Below are positions 20,201 to 28,957 of a stretch of 64,000 nt of DNA, piece after piece. The stretch is from NCBI GenBank assembly GCA_000814665.1, contig JWIH01000016.1:62001-126000 (forward strand), written 5' to 3'. The notes under the pieces are model-generated. The model saw only the letters and a list, made by a program, of their open reading frames with translations, did no database searches and was not told where the DNA came from. Within the stretch, counting starts at the first letter, position 1. Every line of letters begins with the position of its first letter. This DNA is from Pseudoalteromonas flavipulchra NCIMB 2033 = ATCC BAA-314 (lineage in GTDB: Bacteria; Pseudomonadota; Gammaproteobacteria; Enterobacterales; Alteromonadaceae). A program made the position numbers and the translations under genes.

Positions 20201-20584
20201 GAAGTTGAAGAAATCCCGTTAACGAAAAATGGTAAGCAGGATCGTAAAGCGCTACTTAGCATTGAGCTTGAAGAAGTGATTGATGACTACATTGCGCCAA
20301 GATCAGAGATGGAAGCGCGTTTACAAACCATTTGGCAGGATTTATTGGGCAAAGAGTCTATCAGCATGGACGACAACTTCTTCGCTATCGGCGGTCACTC
20401 TCTATTGGGGATCCGAGTTGCGAGTGCCTGCCGTGAGCAACTTAGCATTGAAATACCATTAAAAGTGCTAATGGAAAACCCAACTATTCAAGCACTTGCT
20501 GAACAGTGTGAGCTCTATGAGAAACAAAAGTTGGTAATGTCTAGCAGCGTCGCGCGTGATGATGACGAAAGGATGGTGATATGA
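17207..20584 (+). CDS. NRPS 2: docking-C-A-T (Gln-like code)
   Basis: A 1125-residue single-module synthetase. Residues 1-55 resemble a TubC-type N-terminal docking domain (IINQCLEQGVRLSVENGNL, then LRENKAQLIEFI). The condensation domain has H208-H-I-A-S-D-G. The adenylation domain has YTSGSTGKPKGVAV near residue 682, FDASVQA, YGPTECTVN and the GYRIELNEIE core. The carrier domain has S1065 in IGGHSLL. The by-eye code, about DAQDLGVVNK, is close to the classical Gln code of lichenysin-type domains (DAQDLGVVDK), so Gln is predicted. No epimerase or methyltransferase domain is present. It overlaps NRPS 3 by four bases (ATGA). With a dead module before it, its C domain may take the chain directly from S1000 of NRPS 1. 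Confidence 0.95.
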   Translation: MNTQTIINQCLEQGVRLSVENGNLQIDAPKGGLSNEMITILRENKAQLIEFINKFSAQKSAVEKQKLKRAVIDGPIPLSFAQQRLWIIDRIEQGSAQYNMSAAFKLDGSLNQAAFIATIDAVIERHEILRTVYKETNDKCEQVIRDQVDSAVTIIDFTHLQGDDLYDEIRSLAEQDALKPFDLQNDTMLRVQLIKASGSEHYVLFNMHHIASDGWSLGVLVKEFLEVYTAYSQGKPNPLVELEVQYKDYAHWQRQWLQGEVFENEVGYWREQLKGLPATHSLPLDRSRPAQQGFLGNSLRCELSVALTKKLDAYCQQQGVTQFMALQTIYALLVGQWSAEEDVVMGTPVAGRIHQNVEPLIGFFLNNLVLRTDLSGNPSFNELIASNRTTLLEAFEHQHLPFDALVEDLNPERSSSHQPMFQLWFVLQNHDSGTFQLPGLEMSDPEEILSGVDVVNFDISLSAAVEEGKLVLVWQYKSDLFDAHTMENFAQSFEALLANAIANGDEKISTISGVTEGTLQPWQNANEHTFENKTNLIKSIFEFAQQNPDAIALRVEDEAISYGALAAKVSEFSQQLTALGVVTESPVGICVDRSIEQLIAQLAVMHAGGAYVPLDAGAPNDRIEYIIADTGLHIVVAQSHYNDKFKDINCQTLTIDHTQLVATGEINVDDINLSAEQLAYVLYTSGSTGKPKGVAVQHGNLVNLANSMKMLLSERGVSGQYRWAWNAPMIFDASVQALTQLAFGVELNLLKDELRKDPSKLLSYLTENKIDVLDTTPALVDLVLREANEQGIALPNLLIGGEAISSELWQKVASHASEHQRFALNVYGPTECTVNATFSDITAESVPNIGRPLPNCQTYILNDALAPLAAGAKGEIYIGGEGVARGYFNNDVLTEERFIESATFGRIYKTGDLGRWLADGTIEYLGRSDFQVKLRGYRIELNEIESVILEDAGVTDAAVLVKDEQLVAYVAGADVNQNRLSDWMKAKLPAYMVAAVIIEVEEIPLTKNGKQDRKALLSIELEEVIDDYIAPRSEMEARLQTIWQDLLGKESISMDDNFFAIGGHSLLGIRVASACREQLSIEIPLKVLMENPTIQALAEQCELYEKQKLVMSSSVARDDDERMVI

Positions 20585-23500
20585 GTGTAGAGCACATCAT
20601 TGAACAGTGCTCTACTTTGGGCCTCAGGCTGTCTACGGACGGCCAGAGCCTGAATATCACTGGCGATAAGAGTAACCTGATCCCTGAACTCATAGCGATG
20701 CTTAAGGAAAATAAAACAGCTCTGATTACATATATTCAGCGGTTTGCTGCGCTAGAAGGTGAACGGCAGCGTTATCGTATTACGCCAGTAGACAGAAATG
20801 GGCTTCTGCCCGTTTCTTCTGCACAACGCCGAATTTGGTTATCACAGCAGATGTCAGATGCTACGGCGACTTACAATATGCCAAATGGTGTGCACGTGGT
20901 TGGAGAGTTTGACGAGCTTATGGCTCGTCAGACAATGCAAATGATAGTTGCTCGTCATGAAGCATTGCGTACTGTTGTACATTACCAAGGTGAACAGCTG
21001 GTGCAAACGGTACGTGAAGCGGGCGATGTTGACTTTATTATTGAAGATTATAGTCATTTATCAGCTGCAGAAAGCGAGGCGCTTGCACTTGAGTTTGTAC
21101 GTAAGGATGCTGATAGGCCTTTTGATCTTGAACATGACCTCATGCTTCGAGGTGGTTTTTTAAGGCAATCTCCAGAGCGGGGTATTTTGTTCTTCAATGT
21201 CCATCACATTGCTGCTGATGGCTGGTCAATGGCATTGTTACTTGACGAATTCAAGCATATTTATAACGCTTTATTTCATGGTATTGCGCCACAGCTTCCC
21301 GACGTTGCAGTGCAATATGCCGATTATGCAAATTGGCAATCAGAGATGCTACGTAGTGATAATGTGGAGGGATCAAAGACCTACTGGCTAACTCAATTAC
21401 AGGATTTGCCAAGCGTTCATAGTATCCCATTGGACTTTTCGCGACCGGCATCTACCGGTGGTAGAAGTGACTTTAGAGTTGCACAGTTATCAGCTTCTTT
21501 AAGTCGCAAACTAAAAGCGTTGGCAACAACACAGCAAACATCATTATTTGTGTTGTTTCATGCCGCTATTTCGGTGGTACTGGGGCGCTACGCAGGTAGT
21601 GACGACGTTGTCGTGGGCACGCCAGTGGCGGGTAGAAAGCAAAAAGAACTAGAAAAAACGTTTGGCTGCTTTATTAACAACTTAGTGTTGCGCTTACGCC
21701 TAGACTCAAAACAGTCATTTGCCCAGCTGTTGTCGGCAGCCAAACAAGTGAATGAATCTGCGCTTGAGCATCAGGATATTCCATTTGAATATTTAGTTGA
21801 GGCGTTAAAACCAGAGCGTAGCAATGGTTATCATCCGCTGTTTCAAATTGCGCTCGTACAGAACAATCTAGATATTAGCACAGAGGCAGAGATCCCATTG
21901 GCGGGAGAGGTCGTGTTGCAATCGTTTGACTCAGCAGAGCTAAGCGCAAAATACGATATCCAAATAAACATCGTTGACACAGTTGATGGCATTCAAGTGA
22001 GCTTTTCATTTGACACTAACCTGTTTAAGGCCGAAACCATCGCGAGAATGACCCGCCAGTTACAGGCCATTTGCAAGCAAATTGCTGACAATATTGATAC
22101 TCCTATAGAGCAACTTGTGCTGATTGATGATGCCGAACTTACTCAGATACAAGAATGGGAGCAAGCCGCTGCATATCAGGGAAATAATTTACCTATTCAT
22201 AGCTATGTAGAGCATTGGGCAGCTAGCAACCCAGACAAACCAGCTATTTGTGTCGCCGGTAACACTCTGAGTTATGGAGAAGTAAATACCCGAGCGAATC
22301 AATTAGCAAGATACCTACAAAGCCAAGGCGTAAGTAAAGGTGCATTCATTGGCGTGACATTCGAACGTTCTACGGAGCTCGTGATTGCCATGCTCGCGAT
22401 TGTCAAAGCTGGCGCGGTTTACGTCCCTCTAGATCCCGATTATCCAGCGGCTAGGCTGCAATATATGATCGAAGATACGGCGCTAGAGCAAGTATTGACT
22501 ACGACAGCGTTAGCACCCATTTTTGAGCAGTACGAGATTGCTGTCGTGGCAGTTGATGCGCTAGAGGTTGAAGCTGAAATTGCCACTCACAGTGGTACTA
22601 ATCTTGATTTAACTACCAGTGGCGATGATCTTGCCTACATTATTTACACCTCTGGATCGACAGGTAAGCCAAAGGGGGTGATGGTTGAACACTTAGGTAT
22701 TGAGCGATTAGTACACAACCCTAATTATGTCTCATTGAGTTCGGCTGAAAATATCTTATTCATTTCCAATACCGCGTTTGACGCTGCCACATTTGAGATT
22801 TGGGGAGCATTGGCAAACGGTGCAACATTATATGGGATGGATAAGGCTTGTTTACTTGATGCCAACCGCTTTGCTGATGAAGTTCGTCGCATGAACATTT
22901 CCACAGTGTTCATCACTGTGGCGCTATTTAATCAAATCATTGCTATTCGTCCAGATGCATTTGCCTCACTAAATAATGTCATGGTTGGTGGAGAGAAACT
23001 CGATAAATATACTATTGATCGCGCGTTAGCTAATGGTAAGCCCATGCGTTTATTGAATATTTATGGACCGACTGAAAATACGACATTTAGTACTTACTAT
23101 GAAATTGAAGAAGTAGGGAGAGTCCAATATCCAATCGGTAAGGCAATCTCAGGTACGGGTTGTTATATTTTGGATGCTGAGCAGCAACGCAGTGCCGTTG
23201 GCGTTGTTGGTGAGCTGTACTTAAGCGGAATAGGACTTGCCAGAGGGTACTTAAACAAACCTGATATGACAGCAGAGCGTTTTGTCCATGTTGATTCAAT
23301 TACGAGTGAGCGACTTTATCGCACCGGCGACATGGTTAAGTGGGATGAAAATGGCAATGTTTGTTATATCGGCAGAACCGATAATCAGGTAAAGATCCGC
23401 GGATTTCGTATCGAGATCGGTGAAATAGAGCAAGCGCTAACAAATCTAACCGATGTCAAAGAGGCCGCAGTACAAGTCGAAACTGAGGGTGGGCAAAAAA

Positions 23501-26500
23501 GCTTAATTGCTTATGTAACTTGCCATCAGGTACAGAGTGTTGAGGCGATTAAACAGGCACTTACTCCGTGTTTGCCTTTACATATGCTCCCGGCTCAGAT
23601 TGTACTTTTAGAAGCGATGCCACTGACCGCAAATGGCAAAATAGATCGTGCCCGCCTGGTGCGTGAGCAAAGTAATACGGCTACGAAACTGACACCACCC
23701 TCTAGCGCTTTAGTGAGTGTAGTTGCCAATATTTGGGCTGTTGCTCTGCAGCTTGCGCCAGAGCACATTGGCATGGAAAGTAATTTCTTTGAACTCGGCG
23801 GCCATTCGCTACTGGCGATGAATGTCGTGCACAAAATTCATCATGCTGCACAATCTGAAGTGCCTGTGCAATGTTTATTTGAAGCGCCTACACTGGCTCA
23901 ATTTACCGAATTAGTCGCGCAATATCAGCATACCACTAGCTTACTTAGCGTCACCAAAGCGCCAAGTTCGGAGCAGGGGTATCCCTTGTCGGCAGCACAG
24001 CGCAGAATGTGGTTTATCGACCAACTTGGTCATGGTAGTACGCAATATAATCTAAATTATCAGTTTGAAGTTCGCGGTGATTTTAACATTGATTCAGCCG
24101 AACGCGCGTTTTTAAGCCTGCTTCAGCGTCACGAAGTATTAAGAACGTCTTACCATGAAACCGATGAAGGTGAGATACAGCAGGTTCAGCCAATTTCAGC
24201 ATTTACTATTGCTCACTACCATACCAGTGCAGAGCACTATGCTGATGAGTTAATGAGAGTGCAAAGTGAGTTGAATGAATCATTTGATCTCACCTGCTCT
24301 CCGCTGATACGCGTGGCTTACATTGATGGTGCTGCGCAAAATTCGGGTACCTTACTATTGTGCTTGCATCATATTGCTACCGATGGTTGGTCGATGAACA
24401 TCTTGTTTAACGAGTTCGCCGAACTCTACCGTGGTGAGCAAGAAGGTAAGAAGCCAAACTTGCCGCATAATGCGCTTAATTACACGGATTATGCTGTGTG
24501 GCAGCAAACATACTTGACCAGTGAGAGCTGCTTAGCATCGCTTGAACACTGGCAGGAGTGCCTTAAGGATGCACCAGCAGAGCATGGTATTACCTTGGAT
24601 TTTCCTCGGCCGAAAATGAAACAGCAAGCTGGAGCCGTTGTAACCCAGGTTCTTGCAAAGGCTGAAGCGTTGGCGTTAAAGGATTTTATCGGCACGCATA
24701 ATCTAACCCCATTTATGTTGGCACATGCAGCGTTGTCGCTTGTTGTTGCACAACATGGCCGTGAATCTCAGTGTGTAACTGGCGCGCCAGTGGCAGGTAG
24801 ACATGATCAAAAGCTAGCTGATTTAATTGGACTATTTGTAAATACCATTGCACTAACGGCGCACACCGACTTTGCGACTCTGGGAGAGTATTTAGCTCAC
24901 ATACGTGACGTCAATATTGCCGCACAATCACATAATTTGGTGCCTTTCGATTTAGTAGTTGATGCGCTTAATGTGAATCGCTCCGCAGCGATAAGCCCAG
25001 TATTTCAGATAATGTTGACTACGGATGGGGAAGATAGCTTCCGGTTTGATAAAGCAGACTCGATAGAGGCTTTATCAGGTGTTGAGTTTACCTCGCTAAC
25101 GGATGGAAAGATCACAACCAAGTTTGATTTAGATGTTCATTTTGAGCTGTCTGACCACCAGTTAACCGTTAATTGGGTATACGACACTAGCCTATTTAAA
25201 GCATCGAGCATTGAGCGGTTATCCGAGCAGATGATGCAGTTGTTACGCGCGTTGGTAAAAGGCAATTTGCAACGCGATATCATGACTTTACCAATGAGCG
25301 CGTTGACACTTTGTAACGAAGTTCAAACTACAGCACTACTCGCTAAGTTGAATCCGCTAGACTCGACGCAGCCTGTTGTTGCCGAGAGTTTGGTCACATG
25401 TTGGTCAGATACTGTAGCAAAGCACGCAACTAACATCGCGCTTCACTGGCAGGATCAAAGTTGGACCTTTCAAGTATTGGCATCGCGTGTAGCAAAGTGT
25501 GCGCAAGTGCTCCAGACAGTTCATGGTATTGAGCGTGGACAGGTTATCGCTGTGCAGATGGACAAAAGTGATGAGATGGTCGTTGCTTTGTTAGCCATTC
25601 TGACTACTGGCGCAGCTTACTTGCCGCTAGACCCAAGCGCACCGCGAGAACGAGTTGATTTTGTGCTAGCTGATGCTAAAGCCAGTCTATTGATTTCACA
25701 GCCAGCTTATCAGACGCGCTTTGATAACGCTCAGTGCCCAAGCACTACCGTCAATATGTTAGAAGTCGCACAAGTCGCTGGGGAAGTTACCCCTGTTATC
25801 GTCTCGGCAGAGGATCTTGCCTATGTGATATACACCTCAGGTACTACAGGGCAGCCGAAAGGTGTCATGGTATCGCACCGCAATGCAGTTTCATTGATGG
25901 AAGAGATGCAACGTTGGCCAATATGCCAAGGTGAACAAAACTGGGGATGGAATGCTAACTATGTTTTTGATGCGTCGTTGCAGGGGTTATTGCAGCTGAT
26001 AGCTGGAATGGCGTTAACACCGATACCAGAAACCCTTAAGTTACAACCACAACAACTGGGCGAATACCTTAGCGACAATAACGTGACGGTATTGGATTGT
26101 ACGCCAAGCTTAGTCGAAATGTGGCTGGACGAAGACCTAGATGCGCAATTACCAAACCTTATCATAGGCGGTGAAGCCATCTCTGAGTCACTTTGGCAGC
26201 GTTTGGTTAAGTGGCAGCACCAGTATGATCGGAAGGCTTTGAACGTTTATGGTCCAACAGAATGTACCGTCAATGCAACGGTTGCTGAAATCTCAGGCTC
26301 CTGTCCACATTTAGGTGTGCCGTTATCTAATACTCGTTTGTATGTGTTTGATGATCATCAAAGATTAGTCGCAGAAGGAATGAGTGGGGAGTTATATATC
26401 AGTGGTGAAGGCGTTGCAGAAGGGTATTTAGGTAAACCTGAGCTAACTGCCAGCTGCTTTATTGATAACCCGTTTGGTTACCACCAATCATGCCATGCTC

Positions 26501-27879
26501 GGTTATACAAAACAGGCGATATCGTGCGTTTTTCAGATGGTATTTTGCACTACGTAGGTCGTGCTGACTCTCAAGTGAAACTAAACGGATATCGTATTGA
26601 ATTGGCTGAAATAGAGCAGCATCTTTTCGCTTTGCCTGAAGTTGTAAGGGCACATGTGATGATTAGTTATTTAGCAAGTGGTACTCCTATGCTTGTGGCA
26701 TATGTACAAGGTGTATCTGAAGTGCTTGATAGTACTGGGTTGAGCGCTACATTAAGTGCGAAATTACCAAGCTACATGATACCTCAACAATATATTGCCA
26801 TGACACACTGGCCAGTTACTCGCAACGGCAAACTGGATATTTCTGCATTACCACAAGTCGAGGTTGAGCCATCCGGGGACAGTTTAAGCACTGAGACGGA
26901 GTGCAAGTTAGCAGAGGTATGGCAAGCAGTATTAAGGCTACCGACGGATACGCTGCTGTTTAAGGGGTCGTCGTTTTTTGAGCTAGGTGGCAACTCATTA
27001 CAAGCGGTCGCGCTAGTCCGAGCAATTAAAAAGACGTTCAATGTGCAGCTCAATGCACTAGATGTTTTCCAGCAGCAAACGTTGAGTTCACTGGCAGCAA
27101 AAGTGGATGCAATGGATAGTTATGGTGACCTTAAACAACTTGTGTGTTTGCGTGAAGGCGATGACCAACAACCCCCGATTGTGTTTATTCACCCTGTGGG
27201 TGGTCAGTTGACTTGCTATGCACAATTGGTTTCTGAGTTGGAAACGAATGCACCTATTTACGGGCTGCAATCCACTACCTTGCAATTTAGATCGATCACT
27301 GCGCTGGCCACACATTATCTGTCTTTGCTTGAGGTTGGTATCGAGCACCCGAATTATCATCTGATCGGTTGGTCGATGGGTGGAGTAATTGGTCACACCA
27401 TGCAAAGGTTGGCGCAAGAAAAAGTACTTAGTCTGACCATGATTGATTCATATGTTCCTGAGCTACATAGAAATATTGAACTAAGTGAATTACAGCGGTT
27501 AGGCGCTTTTGCCGAAGAACTTGGGGTGTCGCTGGATGGCATTGCCGTTGAAGATGTACAGCATTTGGATCACGAGCAACGTCTGGCGATGCTTCATCAG
27601 TTGTGTGTGACACAGCACCTAGTCTCTAAAGCGTTTACCTTAATGGATTTACAGATGCAGTGGCAGATATTGAGCCATAACCATGCATTATTTTCAGCCC
27701 ATACCTGCATTCCTTCTGCTTCCAGTGCTCGACTAATTTACGCCAGCGATTTTACGGCTGTAGAGGGATGGTCAACACGTTTATCACATTGTGAAGCATT
27801 TGGCATTGAGGACACAGATCATCATGCCATTATGAAAGAAAATGAACTTAAAACACTGATTAATAAACATTTAAACTAA
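20581..27879 (+). CDS. NRPS 3: docking-C-A-T-C-A-T-TE (Ile-like and Gln-like codes)
   Basis: A 2432-residue terminal synthetase. A TubC-like docking segment (residues 1-55) is followed by module 4: C domain H208-H-I-A-A-D-G, A domain with YTSGSTGKPKGVMV and FDAATFE, and carrier S1076. Its code is about DAFFMGITFK, close to the known Ile code DAFFYGITFK. Module 5 has C domain H1263-H-I-A-T-D-G, an A domain with FDASLQG and YGPTECTVN (code about DAQDIGVVNK, Gln-like), and carrier S2139 in LGGNSLQ. The C-terminal type I thioesterase has G-W-S2265-M-G-G and a late His (DTDHH, about residues 2411-2415) and would release the peptide by hydrolysis or cyclisation. No epimerase domain is seen. The codes were read by eye and need computing. 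Confidence 0.95.
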   Translation: MSVEHIIEQCSTLGLRLSTDGQSLNITGDKSNLIPELIAMLKENKTALITYIQRFAALEGERQRYRITPVDRNGLLPVSSAQRRIWLSQQMSDATATYNMPNGVHVVGEFDELMARQTMQMIVARHEALRTVVHYQGEQLVQTVREAGDVDFIIEDYSHLSAAESEALALEFVRKDADRPFDLEHDLMLRGGFLRQSPERGILFFNVHHIAADGWSMALLLDEFKHIYNALFHGIAPQLPDVAVQYADYANWQSEMLRSDNVEGSKTYWLTQLQDLPSVHSIPLDFSRPASTGGRSDFRVAQLSASLSRKLKALATTQQTSLFVLFHAAISVVLGRYAGSDDVVVGTPVAGRKQKELEKTFGCFINNLVLRLRLDSKQSFAQLLSAAKQVNESALEHQDIPFEYLVEALKPERSNGYHPLFQIALVQNNLDISTEAEIPLAGEVVLQSFDSAELSAKYDIQINIVDTVDGIQVSFSFDTNLFKAETIARMTRQLQAICKQIADNIDTPIEQLVLIDDAELTQIQEWEQAAAYQGNNLPIHSYVEHWAASNPDKPAICVAGNTLSYGEVNTRANQLARYLQSQGVSKGAFIGVTFERSTELVIAMLAIVKAGAVYVPLDPDYPAARLQYMIEDTALEQVLTTTALAPIFEQYEIAVVAVDALEVEAEIATHSGTNLDLTTSGDDLAYIIYTSGSTGKPKGVMVEHLGIERLVHNPNYVSLSSAENILFISNTAFDAATFEIWGALANGATLYGMDKACLLDANRFADEVRRMNISTVFITVALFNQIIAIRPDAFASLNNVMVGGEKLDKYTIDRALANGKPMRLLNIYGPTENTTFSTYYEIEEVGRVQYPIGKAISGTGCYILDAEQQRSAVGVVGELYLSGIGLARGYLNKPDMTAERFVHVDSITSERLYRTGDMVKWDENGNVCYIGRTDNQVKIRGFRIEIGEIEQALTNLTDVKEAAVQVETEGGQKSLIAYVTCHQVQSVEAIKQALTPCLPLHMLPAQIVLLEAMPLTANGKIDRARLVREQSNTATKLTPPSSALVSVVANIWAVALQLAPEHIGMESNFFELGGHSLLAMNVVHKIHHAAQSEVPVQCLFEAPTLAQFTELVAQYQHTTSLLSVTKAPSSEQGYPLSAAQRRMWFIDQLGHGSTQYNLNYQFEVRGDFNIDSAERAFLSLLQRHEVLRTSYHETDEGEIQQVQPISAFTIAHYHTSAEHYADELMRVQSELNESFDLTCSPLIRVAYIDGAAQNSGTLLLCLHHIATDGWSMNILFNEFAELYRGEQEGKKPNLPHNALNYTDYAVWQQTYLTSESCLASLEHWQECLKDAPAEHGITLDFPRPKMKQQAGAVVTQVLAKAEALALKDFIGTHNLTPFMLAHAALSLVVAQHGRESQCVTGAPVAGRHDQKLADLIGLFVNTIALTAHTDFATLGEYLAHIRDVNIAAQSHNLVPFDLVVDALNVNRSAAISPVFQIMLTTDGEDSFRFDKADSIEALSGVEFTSLTDGKITTKFDLDVHFELSDHQLTVNWVYDTSLFKASSIERLSEQMMQLLRALVKGNLQRDIMTLPMSALTLCNEVQTTALLAKLNPLDSTQPVVAESLVTCWSDTVAKHATNIALHWQDQSWTFQVLASRVAKCAQVLQTVHGIERGQVIAVQMDKSDEMVVALLAILTTGAAYLPLDPSAPRERVDFVLADAKASLLISQPAYQTRFDNAQCPSTTVNMLEVAQVAGEVTPVIVSAEDLAYVIYTSGTTGQPKGVMVSHRNAVSLMEEMQRWPICQGEQNWGWNANYVFDASLQGLLQLIAGMALTPIPETLKLQPQQLGEYLSDNNVTVLDCTPSLVEMWLDEDLDAQLPNLIIGGEAISESLWQRLVKWQHQYDRKALNVYGPTECTVNATVAEISGSCPHLGVPLSNTRLYVFDDHQRLVAEGMSGELYISGEGVAEGYLGKPELTASCFIDNPFGYHQSCHARLYKTGDIVRFSDGILHYVGRADSQVKLNGYRIELAEIEQHLFALPEVVRAHVMISYLASGTPMLVAYVQGVSEVLDSTGLSATLSAKLPSYMIPQQYIAMTHWPVTRNGKLDISALPQVEVEPSGDSLSTETECKLAEVWQAVLRLPTDTLLFKGSSFFELGGNSLQAVALVRAIKKTFNVQLNALDVFQQQTLSSLAAKVDAMDSYGDLKQLVCLREGDDQQPPIVFIHPVGGQLTCYAQLVSELETNAPIYGLQSTTLQFRSITALATHYLSLLEVGIEHPNYHLIGWSMGGVIGHTMQRLAQEKVLSLTMIDSYVPELHRNIELSELQRLGAFAEELGVSLDGIAVEDVQHLDHEQRLAMLHQLCVTQHLVSKAFTLMDLQMQWQILSHNHALFSAHTCIPSASSARLIYASDFTAVEGWSTRLSHCEAFGIEDTDHHAIMKENELKTLINKHLN

Positions 27880-27898
27880 AATATAAAAGGAAATATCC

Positions 27899-28909
27899 AT
27901 GTTAAAAGATACTGTAATTTTCAAAGAGCAATACAATGGTCAAATGCCAGCTGCACTTCAGGAGCGTTTTTTACCTGAAGGTCCAGATTTCCCGCTTGTA
28001 ATTGAAGATACTAGCGGAACACACAGTGCTGCGCAGTGGGTTGCTGACAATGCAGCAAAAATAGATCAGCAGCTGAAACAATACGGTGCAATTCTATTAC
28101 GTGGTTTTAATCTACAGAATGAAGACGACTTCCGTGACGTCGCAAATGAGTTTATTCCGACGCTCGCAAAATATATGGAAGGCGCGACACCTCGCACCAA
28201 TCTCGGCAAAGGTGCTTACACCTCAACTGAGTTTCCTAATGAATTGAGCATCGCACAGCACAACGAGTTGTCATACGTTAAACAATGGCCAATGAAGATT
28301 GCATTTAGCTGCATGATCCCAGCAGAGGAGCGCGGTGCGACACCTATCGCAGACGTTAGAAAAGTGCATGACTATATTGACGCTGATATTAAAGCCAAGT
28401 TTGAACAGCATGGTTGGATGTTAGTACGCAACTATGGCAATGGCTTAGGCCCAACTTGGCAAAAAGCATTCAACACTGATGATATTGAAGAAGTTAAAGC
28501 ATACTGTCAGAAAGCGGATGTTGAGTTGGAAATTATCAGTGCCGATCAAATCCGTACTCGCCAAGTGCGTCCTGCTATTCGCGATCACATTCATACCGGT
28601 GAAAAGGTGTGGTTTAACCATGCTGCATTCTGGCATCCGTCAAGCTTGTGTCCAGTGATTAGAAAAGAGTTGGTGTCTCAATTTGGCGAAGAAGCGTTAA
28701 CTTATAACACAATGTATGGCGACGGCTCTGTGATCCCTGACGACGTGATTGAGCATATCAACGAAGCCTATAAAAAGGCGACCGTGACTTTCTTGTGGGA
28801 AAAAGGCGATGTGTTACTGATGGACAACATGTTGGTATCACACGGCCGCGATCCATTCAAAGGCGAGCGTCGGATTGTTGTTTCAATGGGCGAGCCAGTG
28901 GAACTATAA
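27899..28909 (+). CDS. TauD/SyrP-like Fe(II)/2-oxoglutarate dioxygenase
   Basis: A 336-residue TauD/TfdA-superfamily oxygenase. The facial triad is visible as H121-N-E123 (AQHNELSY) and the distal His in SHGRDPF (about H315), with Arg325 just after as candidate 2-oxoglutarate ligand. The H-x-E variant and the FNHAAFWHPSS segment match the SyrP group, which hydroxylates the beta-carbon of an amino acid while it is held on an NRPS carrier domain. It lies 19 bases after NRPS 3 with a good ribosome site (AAAGGAAA). The most likely job is beta-hydroxylation of one residue of the peptide, Gln being plausible from the codes. The actual substrate cannot be read from sequence. Confidence 0.88.
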   Translation: MLKDTVIFKEQYNGQMPAALQERFLPEGPDFPLVIEDTSGTHSAAQWVADNAAKIDQQLKQYGAILLRGFNLQNEDDFRDVANEFIPTLAKYMEGATPRTNLGKGAYTSTEFPNELSIAQHNELSYVKQWPMKIAFSCMIPAEERGATPIADVRKVHDYIDADIKAKFEQHGWMLVRNYGNGLGPTWQKAFNTDDIEEVKAYCQKADVELEIISADQIRTRQVRPAIRDHIHTGEKVWFNHAAFWHPSSLCPVIRKELVSQFGEEALTYNTMYGDGSVIPDDVIEHINEAYKKATVTFLWEKGDVLLMDNMLVSHGRDPFKGERRIVVSMGEPVEL

Positions 28910-28957
28910 GTTAGTCATGTGGCTCGTGACTGCGAGCCCCAAAATAGCAGGTTTATT